Shown in pieces: positions 16,526 to 28,177 of a stretch of 64,000 bases of DNA. Position 1 is the stretch's first letter, and every line of letters begins with the position of its first letter. This stretch comes from an uncultured Acidobacteriota bacterium (GTDB lineage Bacteria > Acidobacteriota > UBA6911 > RPQK01 > JAJDTT01). A model generated the notes under the pieces. The model had not been told where the DNA came from. It did no database searches and was given only the letters and a program-made list of their open reading frames with translations. Position numbers and translations under genes: made by a program. The DNA is taken from the NCBI GenBank assembly GCA_951812665.1, contig CATOST010000033.1, positions 182,816 through 246,815 on the forward strand, given 5' to 3'.

Positions 16526-17728
16526 ATGGAGCGGGTCGCGTTCACTCTGCAGATCAAGAAGGGATACGAGGAAGAATACGACCGGAGACACCTTGCCGTC
16601 TGGCCCGAGCTGATGGAGGAGATGGACGGTAGTGGCATCCACCGGACCTGCATTTACCGGGAGGCCACGACGGCTTTCGTCTACATGGAGACCGAAGACT
16701 ATCGACGTTGCGCCGAATTCCTTTCCCGCGCTCCCGCGTCACGGCGTTGGGAGGAATACATGGCGCCGATTCTGGAGCAAGGCGCCGGCGAGCCCTACGA
16801 CCCGGACCAGGCATGGCCGTCGGGTTTGCCGGAGGTGTTTCGTTGGGAATCGACTCGATCTCGGACCCGGACAGGAGGCCTGACGGTCGCGGGGACCATG
16901 CCGGTGAGCGGGTCCACCTGGTCCTTCGTCGGCGCCACCCTGCCTGAGGCGGTTCAGATCTACGGGGCACTGGGGATCGGGACGGTGGATCTCCTCGCGG
17001 TGCCCGGCCATCCCGAGTCGCCGCAACTGGTTAGCGAGCAGATCCTCCGCCGGCCGCGAGAACTGGCGCGTCAGATCCTGGACCTGAGCGTTCCGGTCTC
17101 CAATCTCAACTACAACTTCGCCGCCAATTTCCAGGAACGGGCCATCAACCACAAAGAGGCGCGCGTCAGGAGAAGGAATCGGGAAGATTACGGGTCCGTG
17201 ATCGAGTTTTGCAGAGCCTGCCGGATTCCCTCCGTGACGGTGCTTCCGGGAATCGTGCAGGACGGATGGACGCGCGAAAAGGCCCTGGCCGCCGCGGCGG
17301 AAGAACTGAACCACATGTCCGCCAAGTCCCGGAAAGAAGGAGTCACAACCACTTTCGAAGCCCATGTCGGGTCGATTCTGGAGTCACCCTTGGACACTCT
17401 GTCCTTCATGCAAGCCAATCCCGAATTGAAACTGACCCTGGACTACGGACACTTCATCTGTCTGGGCTATGCACAGGAGCAGGTCGACCCACTCGTCCCC
17501 TATACGGCTCACTTCCATCTCAGGCAGGCCGCCCCGAAGAAGCTGCAGGCCCGATGGGATGAGGGGACGTTGGACTTCGCCGGAATCGTCCGCAAGCTCG
17601 TCTCGGCGAATTACACTGGATTCCTGTCGCTCGAGTACGAACACATGGAGGGGTGGATGGACCTGGACCAGGCAGACGTCTTCACCGAAACTGTGAAGAT
17701 GCGAAATCTATTGCGGTCCCTCGCCTGA
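16526..17728 (+). CDS. L-rhamnose mutarotase (RhaM) fused to a sugar-phosphate isomerase/epimerase-like TIM barrel
   Basis: A 400-residue two-domain protein. Residues 1-108 match RhaM: MERVAFTLQI, YDRRHLAVWPEL with Tyr18, His22 and Trp26 at the known active-site positions, YMETEDYRRC, and RRWEEYM. Residues about 118-398 form an AP-endonuclease-2-type isomerase barrel with likely metal ligands in TTTFEAHVGS, LTLDYGHF, AHFHLRQ and LSLEYEHMEGW. The frame is continuous with no internal stop. RhaM interconverts anomers of L-rhamnose; the barrel would isomerise or epimerise the sugar, so the fusion couples two consecutive steps. The substrate could be another 6-deoxy or uronic sugar. It follows the core-MetE gene by 30 bases. 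Confidence 0.87.
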   Translation: MERVAFTLQIKKGYEEEYDRRHLAVWPELMEEMDGSGIHRTCIYREATTAFVYMETEDYRRCAEFLSRAPASRRWEEYMAPILEQGAGEPYDPDQAWPSGLPEVFRWESTRSRTRTGGLTVAGTMPVSGSTWSFVGATLPEAVQIYGALGIGTVDLLAVPGHPESPQLVSEQILRRPRELARQILDLSVPVSNLNYNFAANFQERAINHKEARVRRRNREDYGSVIEFCRACRIPSVTVLPGIVQDGWTREKALAAAAEELNHMSAKSRKEGVTTTFEAHVGSILESPLDTLSFMQANPELKLTLDYGHFICLGYAQEQVDPLVPYTAHFHLRQAAPKKLQARWDEGTLDFAGIVRKLVSANYTGFLSLEYEHMEGWMDLDQADVFTETVKMRNLLRSLA

Positions 17729-17764
17729 CTGCCGGTGAACGACGCGCGTTCGAGACCTGCCCCG

Positions 17765-19198
17765 CTAAACCAAGAGCTCATTGAGGATCTCGCCGTGCAC
17801 GTCGGTGAGACTCATGTCCCGCCCGCCGAACCGGAAGGTCAGCTTGTCGTGATCCAGTCCGAGCTGATGGAGAATCGTGGCGTGGACGGAGTGGATCGAA
17901 GTGGGCTTTTCGACCACTGAATTTCCAAATTCATCCGTCGTCCCGTAGGTGAAGCCTGGTTTGAATCCCCCTCCGGCCAGGAAGATGGAGTAACCGTTGA
18001 CGTGATGGTCGCGGCCCACACCCTCCTTGAGCTTGGGAGTATGCGGGGTCCGGCCCATCTCGCCGCCCCAGAGCACGATGGTGGAATCGAGCAGCCCCCG
18101 CTGCTTCAAGTCCTGGATCAGCGCTCCGACGCCCTGATCGGTGATCATGGAGTTTTCTTCGTGGTACTTCTTCAGATTACTGTGCTGGTCCCAAGGAGAG
18201 TTGTTGGCATGGGTCAGGGGACAGGCGACCTCCACGAAGCGCACGCCCCGTTCCACCAGGCGCCGGGCACGGAGACACTGCAGCCCATAGAATTTCTTGT
18301 ATTCGTTTGAGCTCTCGAGCCCATACAGCTTGCGAATGGTCTCGGACTCGCCGCTCACGTCGGCCAGTTCGGGCATCGCCGTCTGTAGATGGAACGCCGT
18401 CTCATAGTTCTTGATGACCGCCTCGATGGCGTTGTCCCCGGTGGTGGCGGCGAACCTCATGCTCTGCTCCCGGAGCAGGTCGAGTTTGCGCCGCTGCACC
18501 GCCGGATGATCCGCCGGCATGATGTTTTCCATCACGGGATTCCGCGCGCGCAGCACGTTGGGCGCATGCGAAGCGGGCAGGAAGGAATTGCTGAAGTTCT
18601 CCCAACCGCCGTTGGGCACCCTCAATCCATTGTCCAGCAGGACGTAGTTCGGCAGGTTGTCCCGCTCGCTGCCGAGGCCGTAGGAGACCCACGATCCGAA
18701 GCTGGGTGACCGGCCCGTGAGGCGCCCGGTGTGCATCAGCAGGTTCTGCTGGCCGTGCAGCGGAACCTGACCCACCATGGAGCGGACCAGGCAGATGTCG
18801 TCCACCACCTTGGTGATGTGGGGGAACAGTTCGCTGACCCAGATTCCGCTCTTGCCGTGCCGCTTGAACTCCCAGGGGGTCCCCAACCAGACCCGGTCGG
18901 CCGTCGATTGCGACTTTTCCGAAACCGCCGATTTGCCGATCGCTTCCCCCTCGTGTTTCTTCAACCTGGGCTTGTAGTCGAACAGGTCGACATGGCTCGG
19001 CCCCCCGTCCATGAAGCAGAAGATGACGTTCTTCGCTTTCGCGGGAAAATGGGTCTTGCCGTCGATCAACGAGGCTCCCAAGCCATACTCTTCAGCCAGC
19101 AGCGCCGACAGGGCCAGGGCCCCGAAACCGGTGGAGGTCTTGCGCAACAATTCGCGGCGGCTGATGGGCGGGTATTCGATCGATCCTTTAGCGTACAT
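17765..19198 (-). CDS. DUF1501 protein, paired with upstream DUF1549/DUF1553 gene
   Basis: A 477-residue DUF1501 protein with an RR leader (ISRRELLRKTSTGFGALAL) for probable Tat export. Motifs are FMDGGPSHVDLFDYKP, PWDQHSNLKKYHEEN, GGEMGRTPHTP, GVGRDHHVNGYS and the C-terminal GGRDMSLTDVHGEI. Its ATG overlaps the last codons of the DUF1553 gene (stop at 19188) by 11 bases, the standard tandem arrangement in Planctomycetes and Acidobacteria. The pair is thought to act outside the cytoplasm on polysaccharides or other organic polymers, but the reaction is unknown. Confidence 0.9.
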   Translation of the reverse strand: MYAKGSIEYPPISRRELLRKTSTGFGALALSALLAEEYGLGASLIDGKTHFPAKAKNVIFCFMDGGPSHVDLFDYKPRLKKHEGEAIGKSAVSEKSQSTADRVWLGTPWEFKRHGKSGIWVSELFPHITKVVDDICLVRSMVGQVPLHGQQNLLMHTGRLTGRSPSFGSWVSYGLGSERDNLPNYVLLDNGLRVPNGGWENFSNSFLPASHAPNVLRARNPVMENIMPADHPAVQRRKLDLLREQSMRFAATTGDNAIEAVIKNYETAFHLQTAMPELADVSGESETIRKLYGLESSNEYKKFYGLQCLRARRLVERGVRFVEVACPLTHANNSPWDQHSNLKKYHEENSMITDQGVGALIQDLKQRGLLDSTIVLWGGEMGRTPHTPKLKEGVGRDHHVNGYSIFLAGGGFKPGFTYGTTDEFGNSVVEKPTSIHSVHATILHQLGLDHDKLTFRFGGRDMSLTDVHGEILNELLV

Positions 19199-22100
19199 AG
19201 ATGAACTCCGTAGTATTGAAGAGGGCGTGGGCCGTGTCCTTCCAAACGGCTACGGACTGCAGGAGATCCTCGGAGGACCGGCTGCCGTCAGAGCCGTTCT
19301 GGTGAAGAGAATTGAAATCACGAACCGCTTGGGTCCACCGGGTCAGTTCGGCCGACTCCGGCTCCCGCCCCAGGGCATACCGGAACATGACGGTCAGCCG
19401 CTGCTCGGGCGAATCGTGCGATTTGGAGATCAACTGGCGGGCCCAGAATTCGGCCTGCCCCGCAACGAAGGGATCGTTGAGCATGGTCAGGGCCTGATTG
19501 GGCACATTGGTGACGTCACGCCGGCCGGTGGGCATCTTCGGAATGGGCTTGTTGAACGTCTCCAGGAACTTGTACGGTTCCATGATCGTGTTTCGGAGGT
19601 AGATGGAACGCCGGCCGGCCCCGTCCAAGGGCCCCGAGAAATAGGTCTGATCCGCCTTGACCACCTTGCTCTTGGGCCGGTAGGGATCCACGAAACCGCC
19701 CAGGAGCTGAGGATCGAGACGTCCGGAGACGGCGAGCATGGCGTCCCGGATGGACTCGGCGTCCAAGCGGCGGAGCGGATAATGGTGCAGCATCCGATTG
19801 GACGGGTCCACCTCATGGGCCCGGCCGCGGGCCTGATTCGATTGCTGAAACGTCTCCGTCATCAACAGCATCCTGACCAGCTTCTTCACCGACCAGCCCT
19901 CTTGGACGAAGCGGCCGGCGAGATAGTCCAGCAGTACGGGGTGAGAGGGCCGGTCGCCGAGATGACCGAAGTCATCGGGGGTTCGGACGATTCCGGATCC
20001 GAAGACCCAGTGCCAGACCCGATTCACGAAGACACGAGCCGTGAGGGGGTTCTCGGAACTGGCGATCAACTGGGCCAGTTCCAGGCGCCCGCTGCCCTTG
20101 GGGTCTGAACCGTTGGACTGGCCCGAAAGCACCCGGATATGCCCGCGAGGCACCCGCACACCGTAGTCCGTGTACACGCCCCGGACGTTGAGACGGTAGT
20201 CGCGGCCCGGATCCAGATCGGCCATGCTCAGGACGGTTTCCGGGTCGACCAGCTTCTCCTCGGCCTCGCGGTAGGAGGCGACCAACTCCCAGATCTCTTT
20301 GCGGGGCAAGCATGTTGCCGGGCAGCAGCTGGTTCGGCAACATGCCGCTGTCCAGCAACCCGTTGATCAAGAGCACGTCCGCTTCGTCCGCTCGACCCTC
20401 GGCCCAGTCTTCCACCGACGCCGCAATCCACTCTCCATAGCGGGCGGCGAGCTGTGGAAGATCGACCGGCGCAGCGGCAGCGAACAAAGAAGTGAACCGG
20501 CCCAACTCGTCGGCGGGCGATTCCTTCTTGTCGTGTAGGAACACCCGGGTCACGCCGAACCAACTCCGGGCGTCCCGGGCCTCGGCCGCCGAGACGTCGG
20601 GCCCGAGTCCCACTCTCGGGGGAAAGTTGGGGTTCGAGGCCTTGGTCGACAACTCGATGTAGATTTGAGTCTCTGCAGACTCGTCTTGACTCGGCGAACG
20701 ATTGGTTTTGGCATCTGCCGTGGTCGAATGGCGGATCCAGTAGGGACGATGGTCCTTCAGATAGGTCTGCCGCTCCGTCCGGAACGAATTGTCCACGATC
20801 AGCCGGTGAGCACTGTAGTCGCCGCCGATCACCCCCATGCTGACGAAGGCACGGCCGGCATGATTCAGAAACGGGGTCCGGACCGCTCCGTTGAGCCGGG
20901 GCGAGAGCGCGTGGGTGAACAGTCCGGCGGGCAGGAGCATTTCCACGGCCCCGGAACCCTTGAGCGCCACCGTGAAATCGCCGTTTTCGACCCAGCCGTG
21001 GCGTACGCCGACACCATCCACCGACCAACCTTCGGGAAGGTCTCTGCGGCTGAAGTCGGCGGCAAGGGAAAAGTCCCTGGCGTTGCTCTCGATTCGTTCC
21101 CGGCGAGCCTGCGAATACTCCCCGGCGAGCTTCCGCCATGCCATTTCCATTTGCTCGCCCTCGATCCGGGATTCCTGTATTTCCAACCAGGGAAAGAGAG
21201 GACTGGACATGGTGTCCCGTGCAGCCGATTCGGCCGCTTCCTCCTCGTCCTCGTTCGTGGTCTGCCCCTCGAAGGGCCGGGGACTGATCGCCTGCTCCCA
21301 GACGGCGAGACGAGCCCGGTCCAGGTCCTGCGCCGCCTCTACCGCATCCATCCGGCCCTCGACGACGGCCTGCGCCGCCAGCAGGTAGCGGGGGATCTGC
21401 CGCGCCTCCTCCAACCACCAGTCCGCCAGCGGCTTGCGGAGTTTCTTCTTCAAAGCCGCCAGCTCTTCCAGAACCTTCCGGTTGCGTTCCGGGAGGTCCA
21501 GCGTATGGGTCACCCAGCGTGAACTCATGAAGACGCCGCCCAGAGCGTAGTAGTCCTGCTGGGCGATGGCGTCATATTTGTGATCGTGGCAGCGGGCGCA
21601 GGCGACCGTCGTCGCCTGGAACGCCTTGGAGAAGGTGTCGACCTTGTTGTCGAGCATCTCCTGGTGGATGCCGTTGAACATCAGGCTGTCCCCGTGACGG
21701 TTCTCACCCATCTGGAACCAGGTGGGACCGATCATGGACTCGTTGATCTGCTTGGCGGCGTCGATTCGCGGTTGTGACAGGAGATCACCCGCGATGTGCT
21801 CCCGCACCAGCTGGTCGAAGGGGATATCCTCGTTGAAGGCGCGGATCAGATAGTTTCGATAAAGCCACGAACCCTTGATCTGGGCATCCGTTTCATAACC
21901 GTAGGTATCACTGTAACGGACCACGTCCATCCAGTGCCGTGCCCATTCTTCCCCGAAGTGGGACGATGCCAACAGGCGGTCCACTGCCTGGGCGTAAGCG
22001 GCTTCAGGGTCGGGATTCCGGAGGAAGCCCGCGAATTCTTCGGGCTTCGGGGGAAGTCCGGTCAGCAGATAGCTCACCCTCCTCAACAAGGTTCGGCGAT

Positions 22101-22728
22101 CTGCGCGCTGAGCCGGAGTCAGGCCATTCGCCTCCAGCTTGGCCAGGAGAAAGCGATCGACCGGCTGATCCGACCACTCCTCCCGTTGGACTTCCGGCAC
22201 CGCCGGTTTCGAGACCGGCTGCAGCGACCACCAGCGGCTCCGGTCCTGATAGACCTGCTCCCAATCGGAATGAGCCTGATCCGCCGCGGCGGCTTCCGGC
22301 CCGGTCGCGTCTTTGGGAGCGGCCGCTCCCAAACGCACCCATCGTTCGAAGACGTCGATCAGTTCAGCGGACAGTTGTTCGCCGCCCATGGGCATGGGCA
22401 ATCCGGGCCCCTGGTGACGGATGGCTCGAATCAGAAGGCTCGCGTCGGGATCACCCGGGATGACGGCCGGCCCCGACTTGCCGCCCTTCTCCCAGCCGTC
22501 CGCAGAGTCGAGCCGCAATTCTCCCTGCGCAAGATCGGCACTGTGGCAGACGAAACAGTTTTCGGCCAATGCCGGACGGATGTTTCGTTCGAAGAATTCC
22601 CGGGCTTCGGGAGAGATGTCGACCTTTCCTGCCGCTGCACCCTGAACCAGACCGAAGCTGCAGCAGAGAATTCCTGCCAGGACCGGCGGCAGCAATCCAT
22701 TGCCGGAACTGGGACTCGACCTCGACAT
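19188..22728 (-). CDS. Cytochrome-c/DUF1549/DUF1553 (PSCyt1-PSCyt2-PSD1) protein with an apparent frameshift
   Basis: Taking both frames together, this is a PSD1-type protein of about 1180 residues. The start at 22728 gives a signal peptide (LLPPVLAGILCCSFGLVQGA). The heme motif CFVCH is at residues 58-62 (PSCyt1), followed by DUF1549 landmarks (QPVDRFLLAKLEANGL, HWMDVVRYSDTYGYETD, CARCHDHKYDAI) and, in another frame, the DUF1553 domain (ENPLTARVFVNRVWHW, LRRLDAESIRDAMLAVSG, VPNQALTMLNDPFV). The upstream frame reads NMLAPQRD and the downstream frame PRKEIWELVASY; removing one base near 20307-20312 (CTTGCCCC) joins them. It could be a sequencing error, a recent mutation or programmed slippage. 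It overlaps the DUF1501 gene. Confidence 0.82.
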
Positions 22729-22993
22729 CCTTGAACGACTGGTCTGTACGGAGGTGAGGCTAGTCCAACTGTCGGAGAGACGCCGAAGAATTACCCGAGC
22801 ACGGTTCACGATATTTTGACACCCGGACACCCGACCATTTGGTTTGGACGTATGGCTCGTAGACTACGACATCCTCTTCATCTCTGTCAATCGCCGGAGC
22901 AGGCCACAGACAGACCCGCGCATCAGCCTTTACTCCAGGCTTCGGTCCAACCTATCATGCCTTGGCCCGCCGGCTGACTCCGGAGTCGATGAC

Positions 22994-23794
22994 ATGTTGG
23001 ACAACCGGTCGAACCCGCGCCGCGCCCTGGTCACCGGGGGCGCCAGCGGCTTCGGCCTCGCGACCGCTCAGGCACTGCTGGACCGCGGCCACCAGGTGGC
23101 CATCGGCGACGTCGACTCTCGACAGTTGAAGTGCGCATTCCAGACCCTGAAACATCCTGATCTGCTGCCGATCGAACTCGACGTCACATCCAGAACGTCT
23201 GCGAGAGACGCAGTGGAGACCTGCCGGACACGGTTCGGAGGTCTGGATACGCTCATCAACTCCGCAGGGGTGATCCACATGACCGCTCTGGAGGAAATCA
23301 CGGAGGAAGAGTGGGATCATGTCATCGACGTGGACCTGAAGGGCACGTTTCTCTGCAGCCAGGCAGCCGCGCCCCTGTTGCGCCGGAGCGGGCGGGGCCG
23401 CATCATCAACATCGGTTCCGATGCCGCCAGAATCGGTTGCCCACAGATCGTGCCCTACTGTGCAGCGAAATTCGGCGTCGTGGGATTGACCAAATCCCTG
23501 GCGGCCGAGCTCGCCACCGATGGCGTGACCGTCAACTGTGTGAGCCCGGTCGGGGTCTCCACCACCGGGATGGGTCAATTCGTTCTCCGGCGGAAGATTG
23601 AACTCAGCGGGCAGACTCCGGAAGACATCGTGGCTGCGACCGCGGCGGAGGTCCCGCTGCAGCGCAACCCGACCACGGCGGACATCGTCAATGCGATCCT
23701 GTTCTTTCTGGCCGAGGAGTCGGCCTTTCTGACCGGAGTCGTCCTGGACGTGGACGGCGGGATGTTGAGCATTCTACCGGTGCGGGGAACCTGA
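22994..23794 (+). CDS. SDR family oxidoreductase
   Basis: A 266-residue classical SDR. The cofactor motif TGGASGFG is near residues 15-22, NSAG near 91-94, and the catalytic Ser/Tyr/Lys appear as NIGSDAAR and YCAAKFG. The C-terminal LTGVVLDVDGGM is typical. I start it at the ATG at 22994 (MLDNRS), because the 50 residues before it in the open frame are not protein-like. It is divergent from the DUF1549/DUF1553 gene and 69 bases upstream of the ceramidase-like gene on the same strand. Substrate unknown. Confidence 0.88.
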   Translation: MLDNRSNPRRALVTGGASGFGLATAQALLDRGHQVAIGDVDSRQLKCAFQTLKHPDLLPIELDVTSRTSARDAVETCRTRFGGLDTLINSAGVIHMTALEEITEEEWDHVIDVDLKGTFLCSQAAAPLLRRSGRGRIINIGSDAARIGCPQIVPYCAAKFGVVGLTKSLAAELATDGVTVNCVSPVGVSTTGMGQFVLRRKIELSGQTPEDIVAATAAEVPLQRNPTTADIVNAILFFLAEESAFLTGVVLDVDGGMLSILPVRGT

Positions 23795-23863
23795 GCGGGC
23801 TCCGGTCCGGCATTGATCCGTCGCATCGGAGACTGAAGTCCGAAAAACGAGGAGGGAAAAAAC

Positions 23864-25309
23864 ATGAGCGACCTGCATCTGACGGCGGGGGTTGCGCGCA
23901 TCGACATCACGCCGCCCGTGGGCTTCCGGATGGAGGGAGCCATGCGCCGGGTGGATCCTTCCTTGGGGGTCGAGTCACCGCTTCTGGCCACGGCGCTGGT
24001 CCTGGCGGATGAGCGAACCAAGATCGTCCTCCTCGATTGCGACCTGGTCGGTTTCGATATGCCGTTGGCGGCGCAGATCCGCCAGGCCGTTGCCGACCGC
24101 GTCGGGATATCTCCCGCTTGCGTGGCGGCAGGCTGTACCCACACCCACAACGGCCCCTGTACCGCACGCGGCATCCTGGGTGGCGTGCATCACGTCGCCG
24201 GCGACCCGGCCGAGATCCAGGCCCTTGATGCCTATATCGAGGACCTGGTGAACCGCCTCGCCGGATTGGCGGTGCTTGCCGACGGAGACCGCCGCCCCGC
24301 GCGTGCGGCGGCAGGAAGCGGGCACGCCCCGGTGGCCGTGAACCGGGAGGAACGGGCGCCCGAGGACGGTCTCGTCGTGGTCGGGAGGAATCCCGACGGG
24401 ACCACCGACCACAGTGTCGACGTGCTGCGGGTGGACGATCTCGACGGCAACCCCGTCGCCGTGGTGGCCAGCTATGCGGCCCATCCAGTGGTCATGGGCT
24501 TCGAGACCTACCACCTGAGCCAGGACTTTCCCGGCGTCGTCCGCCGCGTCCTGGAACAGGCGACCGGGGCCACCTGCCTCTACCTCACCGGGGCCGCCGG
24601 GAACCAGGCGTGCTATTCCTTCCTGCAGAGTGATTGGGGCGAAAAGGAGCGCACCGGCGGAATCGTGGGCGCCGCCGCGCTGCAAGCGTTCTACGGCATC
24701 GAGACGCGCCCCCACGAGGAAATCCGGGAACGCGGCCTCTCGCTCTCCCGGATCGCCCTCTACCACAAGGAATTCAAGGACGGCCCCACCCACAGGGTCC
24801 TGAGCGCGGCCAACCGCCAGATTTCCCTGCCCTTGCAGCCGTTGCCCTCCCTGGACAAGGCGGAGGCCCAGTACGCCGAAGCCGCCGCCAGGGTGAGGGA
24901 ATTGGTGGAAAAAGGCGCCGATACGACCGAGGTCTGTCCCGCCCAGTTGGTGGAGGTTTGGGCCAAGGGCGTTCTGGACAAGGTCCGGGCCGGCGTTCGG
25001 GAAGACTCTTTGTCGTTCGATATCGTGGCCTTCCGGCTGGATGATTTCGTGCTGGTGGCGCAGCCGGGAGAGCCCTTCGTGGAGATCGGGTTGGGGGTCA
25101 AGAAACGATCCAAGGCCAAGCACACCATGTTCGGAGGGTACTGCAACGGGGTTCTGGCCTACATGCCCACGGCCGAGACGGTGGCTCAAGGAGGCATGTC
25201 GGTAGAGGCGGCCGTCAGAACCTACGACATTCCCGCGCCACCCGTGGCGGAAACGGTGGATCTCCTCGTCGCGGAGTATGGGGAACTCCTGAATGAGGTC
25301 GGCCTCTGA
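23864..25309 (+). CDS. Neutral/alkaline ceramidase-family hydrolase
   Basis: A 481-residue member of the neutral non-lysosomal ceramidase N-terminal-domain family. The opening LTAGVARIDITPPVGFRMEG is the family signature, and metal-site His motifs appear in AGCTHTHNGPCT and ASYAAHPVVMGFETYHLSQD. A strong AGGAGGGA ribosome site precedes the ATG. No signal peptide is present, unlike many secreted ceramidases, so a cytoplasmic location is likely and the substrate may not be ceramide. The family contains many uncharacterised hydrolases near sugar and lipid genes. Its 3' end overlaps the following TPR gene by 17 bases, suggesting co-transcription. Confidence 0.82.
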   Translation: MSDLHLTAGVARIDITPPVGFRMEGAMRRVDPSLGVESPLLATALVLADERTKIVLLDCDLVGFDMPLAAQIRQAVADRVGISPACVAAGCTHTHNGPCTARGILGGVHHVAGDPAEIQALDAYIEDLVNRLAGLAVLADGDRRPARAAAGSGHAPVAVNREERAPEDGLVVVGRNPDGTTDHSVDVLRVDDLDGNPVAVVASYAAHPVVMGFETYHLSQDFPGVVRRVLEQATGATCLYLTGAAGNQACYSFLQSDWGEKERTGGIVGAAALQAFYGIETRPHEEIRERGLSLSRIALYHKEFKDGPTHRVLSAANRQISLPLQPLPSLDKAEAQYAEAAARVRELVEKGADTTEVCPAQLVEVWAKGVLDKVRAGVREDSLSFDIVAFRLDDFVLVAQPGEPFVEIGLGVKKRSKAKHTMFGGYCNGVLAYMPTAETVAQGGMSVEAAVRTYDIPAPPVAETVDLLVAEYGELLNEVGL

Positions 25310-26378
25310 TCTGAAACCCGGGGCTGGCTTGGTCTCCAGCCTCGGATATCCCGATTCCGGAAGCGTTCGAGGCGGAGCAAATCGTTGCTGCCCTCCGCTC
25401 GCCGGCCTCTGGTCGATTCTGGCCGTCTCCATCACCGCCAGCCTCGTTTTCTCCCAGCCCAGACTCGACCTCCGGATTCTGGAGAAGTTCCAACAAGGCC
25501 GCTTTCAGGAGGCCTCGGTATTGGCCCGCCGGGCCGTCGAGCGGGACGGCTCGAATGCCGTCTACCAGGAACTCTACGGCATGGTGCTGGCTGCCCTGGG
25601 CAAGAACGAGGAGGCGGAGCAGCATCTTCGCAGGGCGGTCGAGCTGCGGCCCCGGCAGGCCGATTTTCACTACAATTTGGCTCAATTCCTGCTCGGCCGC
25701 CAGAAGGCTTCGGGACTGCACCCCTTCGATCCCAGGGCCAGGCGGCTCATGGAGGACGCCATCAAGGCGCTGAAGCGCGTCCTGGAGATCAGTCCGGACA
25801 ACCTCGAAGCGAGGATGTCCCTGGCGCGCAGCTACAACAACCTGAACTTCAGCGAGATGGCGCTCAAGGAGTATTTCACCGTCGCCACCGGGGAACCGAA
25901 CCGTCCCTGGCTGAACTTCCAGATGGGCATGCTCCATTCCAACCTGTCCAACCCGGTGAAAGCGGTAGCCGCCTTCAGAAGAGAAATCGACCTCTATCCC
26001 GACCACGCCCGAGCCCGGCTCGAGCTGGCCGAGATCCTGCTGCAACAGGGAAAGGCGGAAGCGGCGAAGCGCCAACTGTTGCGGGCGGAACCCGGGCTCG
26101 AACCTTTTCTGAAGCACCGCGTCTATTTTCTTCTGGCCAAGGCTCACAGGAATCTCGGTCAGGCCCAGGATGCCTTGACGGCCGTGCGCAGAAGCATCGA
26201 CCTGTGCCCGTCGTTCATCGCTCCCAACTATCTTCTGGCCCAACTCTACCGGGAGACGGGACGTCTCGAGCTGGCGCGGCGGACCTTGGAGCGGGTCGAA
26301 CGGCTCAGGTCGGAGGATTCGTCCTCGGCCGACCCCTTCGCCTTCCGGGAAGGACACTGTCCGGGGCGGAACCGATGA
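25293..26378 (+). CDS. Tetratricopeptide-repeat protein, module A
   Basis: A 361-residue protein. After about 45 residues, a hydrophobic segment (LWSILAVSITASLVFS) acts as signal or membrane anchor, so export to the periplasm is likely. TPR-like helix pairs follow from residue 56 to the end (GRFQEASVLARRAVERDGSN, GKNEEAEQHLRRAVELRPRQ, NLGQAQDALTAVRRSIDLCP and others, about seven repeats). It precedes a CRTAC1 gene by 67 bases, and the same pairing recurs on the minus strand at 30.3-33.4 kb. TPRs mediate protein contacts, so it probably serves the CRTAC1 partner. The exact start is uncertain; later starts would keep the hydrophobic segment. Confidence 0.8.
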   Translation: MRSASDLKPGAGLVSSLGYPDSGSVRGGANRCCPPLAGLWSILAVSITASLVFSQPRLDLRILEKFQQGRFQEASVLARRAVERDGSNAVYQELYGMVLAALGKNEEAEQHLRRAVELRPRQADFHYNLAQFLLGRQKASGLHPFDPRARRLMEDAIKALKRVLEISPDNLEARMSLARSYNNLNFSEMALKEYFTVATGEPNRPWLNFQMGMLHSNLSNPVKAVAAFRREIDLYPDHARARLELAEILLQQGKAEAAKRQLLRAEPGLEPFLKHRVYFLLAKAHRNLGQAQDALTAVRRSIDLCPSFIAPNYLLAQLYRETGRLELARRTLERVERLRSEDSSSADPFAFREGHCPGRNR

Positions 26379-26445
26379 GAGATCGCAGCAGATTCAATCG
26401 GCTCGGTCCGTCAACCGAGACACTGTCCGGAGTGCGAAACCGAAG

Positions 26446-28098
<1,653 letters not shown>

Positions 28099-28177
28099 CG
28101 GCCGGTGCCGGGAATCTTCTCCGGATTCGTGGCGACAAGGGTCCCGTGGTTTCGCTGAACCGCGGGAACTTCTTCTA

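Noticed and set aside
26352..26443. Two similar GACACTGTCCGG segments 66 bases apart
   Set aside because: Only about 20 imperfect bases, at the junction of TPR and CRTAC1 genes; probably a local duplication of no special meaning.
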